From Panorpa germanica (lineage: Eukaryota; Arthropoda; Insecta; Mecoptera; Panorpidae), in contig OY783206.1 in assembly GCA_963678705.1 (NCBI GenBank), forward strand, positions 23,261,807 to 23,325,806: a DNA stretch of 64,000 nt, given 5' to 3'. Numbering within the stretch: position 1 is the stretch's first letter; each line of letters opens with the position of its first letter. The notes under the pieces are model-generated. The model was not told the origin of the DNA. It made no database searches and saw nothing but the letters and a program-made list of their open reading frames with translations. This document shows, one piece after another, positions 56,530 through 64,000 of this stretch. The position numbers and the translations under genes were made by a program.

Positions 56530-56611
56530 GTTGAACATTTGAGATTCTAGCAGCCAATATTATCAATATATAGTACAGTTTTATAGAAATGAAACATAGG
56601 ACACAAGCCCA

Positions 56612-58989
56612 TTCATATGAAACTGACTGCAATATGATATACAACATATAGTATATATCACATATAATGAGGTTTTGAATAATTAGTCTAATTTAGTATA
56701 TAACAATGTATGATATTACGTTTAATTACTGTCCTTATCCCTTATCCTGTGGCTCTGATATGGGGGAGAGGAGAGAGAAGAGAGATAGACAGTTTGGTAC
56801 GTAGTTACAGAGCATCAAATACCACTAGTTGGTAGCGATTAGCGCTCAGTGCATAAATATTAATCTGACAGGAGTAGATATAGTATGTTCATATCTATGG
56901 GTCATCTGTTATATTCGTTTTGAAATTGATTTGACAGATATTTTTATCGTCTAAGCAAACAAACAATAGTACCCTAATTGTTATGCAATCACATTTACAT
57001 ATAAATATATTAAGTGCATTAGTAGTTCAATGTGACCCGTCGATTTCGAAATTTAGGGGTCCCCTGCGTTATAATATTCCACAGGTTCATTTACACTGAC
57101 ACTAAACATTTGCTAAGCCACCCGGGCACCACCAGGTAATCTTCAAACTTGCGAGTATGTGCAGGGGATCAAACAAACTAATTCTACACACATAAATATT
57201 TAAAACGCCTTTTAAAATATTCTATTTCATAAAATGATTCCACTGCATTGTAATTTGTACATTCTTTTTATACAAAAGTACAGACGTATGCTTTTCAAAA
57301 TTCCACCAATTACCTTCTTATACAAATAAAATTACGTATCTATAAAAAAATAAAGTAAAACCATCCTCAGAAGTATGTTATCACATTTAATGATGCATGG
57401 TGTTCACAAATTGTCACAATATAACATTGAAATATTATTTTAAGTGAAGCAAAGACACTATGATATATTTGACATGTTACTACTGAATTTTACACAAGTA
57501 ATTTTAAGGTTAAACATTTGTGAGTATAAAAACTAAAACAATAGTTGCACTGACCTTGATTCGAATGATCCGCAGGCTTCTTTGTAGACAGTAATAAATA
57601 TTAAAAGTCATTCACACTAAACTACACTTACACTGCAATGTTATTTAATAGAATCTGTCAAACTTAGAACCCCGGGTTTGCAAGTTCTATTTCACCAAAT
57701 GTCAAAATCACACACCTGCACTATGTCTCATATTTGTAAACCTCTAAAGTCTTAAAAGGGTTAACACCAATAACAAAAGAATGTATTCACTAGGTGAATA
57801 TGTAAACAAAAACTATCAACACAAAGTCAAGGTCTTTGCAGACATCACAACGATTTTCAACGTAACAAGTGTTTTTAACTGTCATTAGTAATTTCAACCA
57901 CTGACCATCGAATTATACATCAAATTAAACAGCGTCTTTTCCGGAACACAAATATAACAGTAATTATTATTATAAACAATTTTTAAATAAGTAATTAATT
58001 AAAAAAAAAGAGGTAATATAGAAGAACTGTCACTGTTTTAAACTTTGCATTAAAATCCACTGCAACGAAGTTAGTATTTGTGTTACGTAACATTTCAAGT
58101 TTATCATAATTGATGGCACTGTTTAAAACAAGTGAGCGACATCCATAGACTTTATATACATGGACTGCTTATGCAACAGGAATAAAATATAAATATTAAA
58201 AGTACTGCGAATAATTTTTTGAAAAAAATATTAGTGGAATATTTATAATTTGAGATGAGATAAAATTAGATAACATTTATATTTTAATGATATAATATTA
58301 ATATTATACTGGGACCATATTCAAGGCAAATGGTCTTTAGATAAAGTAGCAAAACATAGGCTATTTGTACGAATTCTGTTTGAAGACTACATATAACGCG
58401 GAATCATACAATTCGAATTCATATAACGCGACATTTTCTAAGTATAAAGGACTTTAATAAACATATATTTTTTAATTTTCGAAACGATTGTAAGGAAAGT
58501 GATTTTCTGAAATTAAAAAAAAAAGGGACGGTTCTTCAACAATAATACTTGTTATTAATTGAAATCTGCAACATTCTCCATAACATTATTAAGTCCCGTG
58601 TATCTAATTATGTTGATCTACCCTTCCAACACATTTCCACCCTTCCCTACGCTCAAACTTTCTTGGCTACCCAATTGGATCTATTAGTTCTGTACTAACC
58701 ACTTCTATTAATAAATTCTCTTCATCATTTTAACTACAATACACCCTTAAAAACTTTGTTTCCAGTAGTTTCTAGATTTTCTTGTTTTTCCTTAAGTTTC
58801 CACCTTGTTAATAATAGGGTTCTCTACGTCTTCCACTTATTAGTAAGATTTTAAAACTTATTTCAACTTTAAAATACTTAAAGAACTTTTACAAAATGTT
58901 TTTTTTTTCATTAAAACAGTTTTAAACTATTTTCTGTAGAACGCTTCTTTATCGGAAGTGCTTTAATGGTAATGATGCCACTTAATGTG
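56612..58989. other. no gene; one splice-flanked 51-bp block
   Basis: Mostly AT-rich. 57085-57135 is a GC-richer 51-base block between an acceptor-like TTCCACAG and a donor-like CAG|GTAATC, open in one frame (FIYTDTKHLLSHPGTTR). This is too short to call an exon. Confidence 0.3.
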
Positions 58990-59170
58990 TACCTGTATAT
59001 GGTGTTCAAACAAAGTTCGTGTTCATTCGGCAAACGTTTGAGATCCGTACACAAAGATGATCTTTTTCGGTTTAGTGCCGATGTATATAACACATCACAG
59101 CGTCCGAATATTTGCTCCGGTCATGTTCGAGGTACCGTACACACATGCGTTGACGACTACGGCCAGGGGA
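58990..59170 (+). repeat. repeat family I, copy 3
   Basis: Matches 43011-43185 over its length. Ends close to the start of the family F element. Confidence 0.55.
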
Positions 59171-59183
59171 CCTTCACTTAGGG

Positions 59184-59793
59184 CCTTATTCTGTAACTTT
59201 TCAAAAAATCGACCTTATTTTTTCAGCAGTGGAAATATTTAATTTTTTCACCGCTCGAATAAAGTCGCTGTATTTAAAATATCTAAAGTGGTATTCTGTA
59301 TGCAAAATTTTCCATCGCCCTTATAATATACAGCGGTGAAAAAGTATAGTGACGTATTTTAAGACGTCATCAATTTTAAAAATATTTGACCAATCACGGC
59401 ATTCAGAATATTCAAATATTTAACAATTCAAACACTTGACAAGTACAAATACATGTCAGTTGTTCAAGTCAATTGACAAGCAACATAACCTCACTCCCTG
59501 ATATATTTATATTTGTATATTCATATGACTATACATATACTGTGTATTAAAAAATTTGTACTGAAATTGAAATTATAATTCGAATTGTTTGATACTTCTA
59601 AAAAATACAGCGATGGGAAATTTTAAAGTCACCGCTAAAGATGACCTTACAATTTGGTCGATTTTTTTCCAGCGACAAAATTAAAATCGATGGAAATTTC
59701 TTACAGAATACCAAATAAAAAATCATCGCTTTTGTGACGTCATTTTACAGCGATGAAATTTTTTCACCGGTGGAAATACTTTACAGAATAAGG
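59184..59793 (-). mobile_element. family F MITE, copy 2 (610 bp)
   Basis: CCTTATTCTG at the left and CAGAATAAGG at the right. Inverted and about 110 bp longer than the 10857 copy. The extra sequence lies near 59355-59430 (GACGTCATCAATTTTAAAAA, CCAATCACGGCATTC) and 59690-59745. Confidence 0.75.
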
Positions 59794-60609
59794 TCATTAG
59801 TGTAAAATCTTTCGACACTAAAAAAAGCGCTTTTAACAACAAGTGTTATTCGAAATACGACACAACATTCAGACTTTTCCATTGTTTTGAAAATTACAAA
59901 AGCAACGTTACTAAAATCAGTTTACCTCTTAAACTAATGGTCGGAATGTCATGAAATTTTAACACATATCGTTTGAAGGTTGGTACTATCTAAAAATCAT
60001 ATAGATTTGTCAATAGTGACGCCATCTATATATCGTCCTATAAATTTATTCTGTAATGTTATATATGCTGTACAAAAGAGTCACGAAAAAACCGTCCTAA
60101 TGCGTCCACTAAATAAAGCGTAGAAAACAAGAAATAAAAAATGACATAATGTAAAAAATGTATTCATACTTACATCGCAATTCAGAGAATAACAGATGGG
60201 GCTACTGACGTGACCACGCCCACGTAATTTAACAAAGTCAAAAAGTTGATGAAAACACAAAACGTACATACCTGAAACACAAAAGAAAATGACTTTAGAA
60301 TTATATAGAAAGAAGAAAATCGTTGGAAAAACGTGTGAAACATTTGTAAAAACGATAAAATAACAAATGATGATGAAGTAAGAAAGGAAATGTGCTGAAA
60401 AGTGGGAAATGATGGATATCAATAAAAGAAAATGTCTTTTAGAAATGAAAAGAAAAGATAACGGTAATACTTGAGTCAATAGAATCGAATGGCATCGGGA
60501 AAAATATATCTGGGTGAGGGTTGATGATAATTGAAGATTCAATTATTGTGAATATTAATAATAGCGGTGCACGAACTAAGCTGATGTATTCCTATTCGGA
60601 AGCTGATTA
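59794..60609. other. no gene recognised
   Basis: A minus-strand 153-codon frame at 60081-60542 is Phe/Leu/Ser/Ile-rich and low complexity. I do not call it a gene. Confidence 0.3.
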
Positions 60610-61020
60610 GTAGAAAAGTTACAATACTCCCTGCGGTACTAAATTTTGAGATATTGAATATTAAAATTTGCAGTTTTAACATACGGATGTTTTGTGATAT
60701 AACAATGGTAATTTTCTAACGATTGTTTTGAAAAACTTAGCATCACTCATTGAGAATATGACAAATATTGTCCAATAAAGAAAATTACAACAAGCGGTAT
60801 TCGTTGTTTTATAAAATATGGTGCAAGATAGGTACTGTTGATCGTTTTCGACTAGATTATCGCGATTTGTCGACGTGACACTACCTACGTGGCGGGAAGT
60901 TCGAAATACTGCAAATCATTAAAACTAAACATAAGCAAGTCGTATCTTAGTAAGTGTAAGTTGCAACATTGTCAGATCAGAAAAAACAACGCAGTAAGAT
61001 TTTTTTTATTTCTACGCACG
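60610..61020 (+). repeat. dispersed repeat family D, copy 3
   Basis: Follows 28836-29240 through AATATGACAAATATTGTCC, GCGGTATTCGTTG, GGCGGGAAGTTCGAAATAC, AAGTCGTATCTTAGTAAGTG and TTTTTTATTTCTACGCA. Confidence 0.65.
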
Positions 61021-61220
61021 TAAGACAGGCCGAAAAAGAGCACTGCGCTTTAACTATTTTTTTATTGTACACTTTTTAGTTTCTATAAGAGGATCTTTCT
61101 GTAGATTGAACACATCAGCTTCTTGAGACGTTCTTAAGGTTAATTAAACCTCTGATTACGACCCTGAACACTGATATTCCTTTACCCCGCGGTTTAAAAC
61201 TTGTATTTGCAAATATTCGT

Positions 61221-61711
61221 TAGGCCATCGTACACTGCAAGCGTATTTACACGAATTTCGGCCAGACATATACGCGTTACTACGCGAATCCGAACCCTGT
61301 AAATGTAATAACTTCGCACGCTGGAAGCGACAAAGCCGTATGAATACGGGCGTTACGAGGGTCTCATACTGAAACCGAATTTCAGAGAATTTTAACCATG
61401 CTACAACGTTAAACCTATCTGAACCTTGCAAATACAATCAGCGGGCTCAGACTGGAAGAGATATGGAACGGAATACAAAGGTCACTTTCATAACAGTGAT
61501 ATATCGATAAAAACTAAAGTAAAAGTTTGCTCTCATGATAAATTATGTTAGTGCAAAACAACTCCAATACACCCTACAGTACACAAGTTTGACTTGGTGT
61601 ACTGTCGTATCGGTACGTGGTATGTATGTATTGTGACACAACACGTGCAAAGAACACAGGAGTCGACTTTCCTTGACAGTTGAAAACGCTTGCAGGCTGC
61701 AACAGGCCTTA
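61221..61711 (+). mobile_element. family E MITE, copy 2 (491 bp)
   Basis: Starts TAGGCCATCGTACACTGCAA GCGTATTT and ends AACGCTTGCAGGCTGCAACA GGCCTTA. Shares nearly all of 53413-53929, including GTATGAATACGGGCGTTACG and TATGTTAGTGCAAA. Confidence 0.8.
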
Positions 61712-62801
61712 CGCAATTTTATCTATATATATTTAACCCCAGGTGGAAAGTTGTCTAGAAATTGACTAGAAGGTACAAAGCTATCTTACTATAACCTAAT
61801 TCAAAGGTTTATTTTCTATATAGAAATTGCTTTGCAGTGCAAGAATCACAGCTTTCTTGTCCAAGTATATTGCGCATCTTGTCTATACTTTATGAATATA
61901 GACCAGTCATAACTTTCGAAGGGTTTGCAACCCCTGCCTAATTCTCCCGGCTCGTTTCCATGCAACTAATTAAATAAGCTCCTTTAGAACAGGGTCTTTG
62001 TTTTCAACGCTCCAAAATATAATAGCAACTAACTCAATTATGATGACATAGTTAAAAGATATTTGAATCACTCTATAATTGTACATTGAAAGACGTATTA
62101 TGGAAGTTATATATTGAGAGAGAAAGAGATAAAATATATTAATAGTATAAAGGAGTAAATGAAACATAAAATATATAATAACATTAGTAATTGAGAACGA
62201 GTAAATGAGATGTAAGATAGAATTCAATAGTGAGAACAAAAGAGACAAATAGTATATTATATTTATAATTAAATTTAAGGAAATAATAAAGTTAAATATG
62301 TAGTAATATGATATATTTAATGGTGTACAATCCAAAATGTCCGCCACATTGACTATAAGTCAAAGTAATTGAAAGATAAATTGAATTTTTAATTTATGAT
62401 ATTAATTTTTGAATTAAGACCTTTACGTAAGTGATGAAAATATCGTGAAACTTTATAGGATCGATAAAAATAGTTAAAATTCATGCTGTCTCTAAATTTA
62501 AGTGAGCTAAGGTTCTTAGTTTTAGTTTAAAATAATTAAAAATAACCAATTTCCACTTATCATAACTTTTAATTATGAAAAATTATTTTTTAAAAGTATT
62601 AAAAAAAAAAATTATCACAAGGATACTTATTTACGAAAATAATTTAAAAAAAGCACTAAGGAACAAGAAATGTGGGTTATGTAACTGTAACGTTGCAAAT
62701 GACAGATCGACAAGGAAATTATAAATAAAAAGAGATATTACTCCAAGAAATGAATAAAGTTAAGTTAAGTTTTACACCATTTCCTATTGCTTTTTAAATA
62801 T
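61712..62801. other. no gene recognised
   Basis: AT-rich. The 125-codon minus-strand frame at 61970-62347 is Ile/Tyr/Leu/Ser-rich and typical of chance openings in AT-rich DNA. Confidence 0.35.
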
Positions 62802-63425
62802 ATAGAGTGTACCCCCGACGACGGTCTTTTATATGGGGCTTTAATTTAATGTCAATTTTATATTCCATTTTTAAATTGAAATATTTAACTCGTTCAATTA
62901 TAATAAAATAATTTTTCATATAAACAAAATAAAAAATATTTTCAATTTCTGCGTTTTTTAACTTTTTTTTTAAATTTGGGATTTCCTTTTTCTATTCGTA
63001 AATAAGTTACCATGGTTAGCCTATATACAAAATTTCAACTTTCTAGCACAATTTTTACTCTCGGCAAAAACTGCCCCGTGCCCCCATATAAAAATTTGAA
63101 TTTTTCTTTTTTAATAACATATTTTATAATTAAGTCATCCAAAATTTGAGTTTTTAAAGTTTCCTACCGGGTCCCCTAATTTTCTCAACTTTTCCAATTT
63201 TTTAATTTCTAATTTTCAAAAAATATTAGCATTGAACACCGTAACACACATAGCAAAATGTAATAAATTTTTTTTAGTTTTTCCAAAATTACGGGTTTCT
63301 AGGAAATTCGGGGGAAAATCCAAGGACGCCAAAAGTCATAGAATTTTTTTCTCTACAAAATAGACAAGAAAATGCGCGTAGCCGATTTCGAGCCACCATA
63401 CGAATCGTGTAAACCTGGAACATCT
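62802..63425 (+). repeat. family G element, copy 3
   Basis: Starts AGAGTGTACCCCCGACGACG and follows copy 1 through AGCCTATATACAAAATTTCA ACTTTCTAGCACAAT, CCGTGCCCCCATATAAA and GGACGCCAAAAGTCATAGAA TTTTTTTCTCTACAAAA. Confidence 0.65.
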
Positions 63426-63893
63426 AACTGAAAGAGGATTTAATTTGAATTGAATTAATATGAATGTGATATTAAGTATAGGTAATTTTTCAATTATTTA
63501 ATTATTACATATGTGGACAAATAAAAACAAAACAAAGTAAGTATTACTATAACACCCGACAGATTTAAGATGGTTTGTTCATTCACTGTTCTGTATTTGT
63601 AAAGTAAATACCAACGTTTATATTGTAACCATATTGTATTATTATCATCGTTATTATTTTATTAAATAAATGTATTAAACAAACTATGTGATTCTTTTAC
63701 ATCCTGATAAGAGGCTTTAATATTACATAGCTAAATATTCACTGAATTCACATGTATATCGAAAAATAACTTTAACAGCAAAATGTCATTTAACTGGGAA
63801 TTGAAAACTTCTTAATTTCTATCAATATCTACGCCACACTTTGAGAGCCACTGATACAGACAATAGGGTTTAATAGTTTGATAATAATATTAT
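63426..63893. other. AT-rich DNA, nothing recognised
   Basis: No coding or repeat signal. Confidence 0.35.
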
Positions 63894-64000
63894 GATCATG
63901 TCATCCCTATCCAGCCCACCGCGTCTTGGAACCACCAGGAGGCGACGAATAGCGAACGCGCAGGGATCGAGCGTTATCAGGAGCCACCAGGGTGTGAAAC
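63894..64000 (+). CDS. GC-rich open block at right edge, possible exon
   Basis: The last ~100 bases are about 60% GC after a very AT-rich stretch. Two plus-strand frames stay open to the edge. One starts at an ATG at 63898 (MSSLSSPPRLGTTRRRR). The other reads HVIPIQPTASWNHQEATNSE and onward. One minus-strand frame is also open. I cannot choose a frame, strand or family. The base composition is the only real evidence. Confidence 0.25.

Larger units (their letters stand above)
55250..56611 (-). mobile_element. old family B element, split by two younger copies
   Basis: Read on the minus strand, 56610-56530 is the family B left end (GGGCTTGTGTCCTATG, ACTATATATTGATAA). It is continued by 55969-55927 (ATGTTTTAATAACT, GGAGATATTAACAA) and then 55311 down to about 55250 (TTAAAAAAG, TTTTGTC, CAACGT). 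These three pieces are collinear with an intact copy once the inserts at 55970-56529 and 55312-55926 are removed. Confidence 0.6.

Noticed and set aside
60081-60542. 153-codon minus-strand open frame
   Set aside because: Phe/Leu/Ser/Ile low complexity in AT-rich DNA, no domain; chance opening.
61970-62347. 125-codon hydrophobic minus-strand frame
   Set aside because: Ile/Tyr/Leu-rich sequence expected from AT-rich DNA; no ordered membrane-protein pattern.
1-64000. CRISPR arrays, operons, rRNA or bacterial genes
   Set aside because: No regularly spaced direct repeats, no ribosome-binding-site-led gene clusters and no rRNA signatures; the window is eukaryotic.

Overview
The window is AT-rich, intron- and transposon-dominated animal DNA. 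It has no operons, CRISPR arrays, rRNA or recognisable tRNA genes. Mariner-type transposase remnants, a Gypsy-class LTR retrotransposon, several kinds of non-LTR (LINE) remnants and many short inverted-repeat elements (MITEs) point to an insect genome. A beetle is possible, but I cannot prove the order from sequence alone. Most open frames in the window are chance openings in AT-rich DNA; a few are transposon debris.

Host genes: the only complete gene-like frame is a small Cys-rich, Lys-rich protein on the minus strand at 46758-47210. Possible host exons are a minus-strand start codon exon at the left edge (1-45), a plus-strand start exon at 17665, a GC-rich block with good splice signals at 21782-21893, and a GC-rich open block at the right edge (63894-64000). 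Much of the window may therefore be intronic or intergenic DNA, but the exon calls are weak.

Mobile DNA, left to right: LINE 3' ends and C-terminal fragments (1174-2277, 8644-8871, 22871-23036, 24180-24800). Dispersed repeat families, which I name A to I and L, are recognised because copies recur within the window: A (243, 8893, 41893), B (22268, 45731, 55312, 55970 plus an older inverted copy), C (4970, 14820, 37420), D (20536, 28836, 45600 inverted, 60610), E (7781 partial, 53413, 61221), F (10857, 59184), G (9502, 16740, 62802), H (6910, 43700 inverted), I (43011, 43530, 58990) and L (38475, 51940). Fold-back or short-TIR MITEs stand alone at 15360, 27147, 29968, 43876 and 52193, and as a pair at 30862 and 44394.

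The central element (31199-36672, minus strand) is a recently inserted LTR retrotransposon. It has two 819-bp LTRs differing at one base that I found, a 4-bp AAAC target duplication, a tRNA-Leu-like primer site, ~92-bp tandem repeats in its leader, and one 832-codon gag-protease-partial RT frame. An internal deletion joins the reverse transcriptase near its first catalytic Asp to the tail of the integrase, so the copy cannot be autonomous.

Two mariner relics follow. One (39612-41204) has lost its catalytic core and carries a LINE 3' end inserted in its helix-turn-helix region, with a target duplication. The other (48983-49558) is a 576-bp internal-deletion derivative with clear 34-bp inverted repeats. 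At 55250-56610 an old family-B element is interrupted by two younger family-B elements in the opposite orientation.
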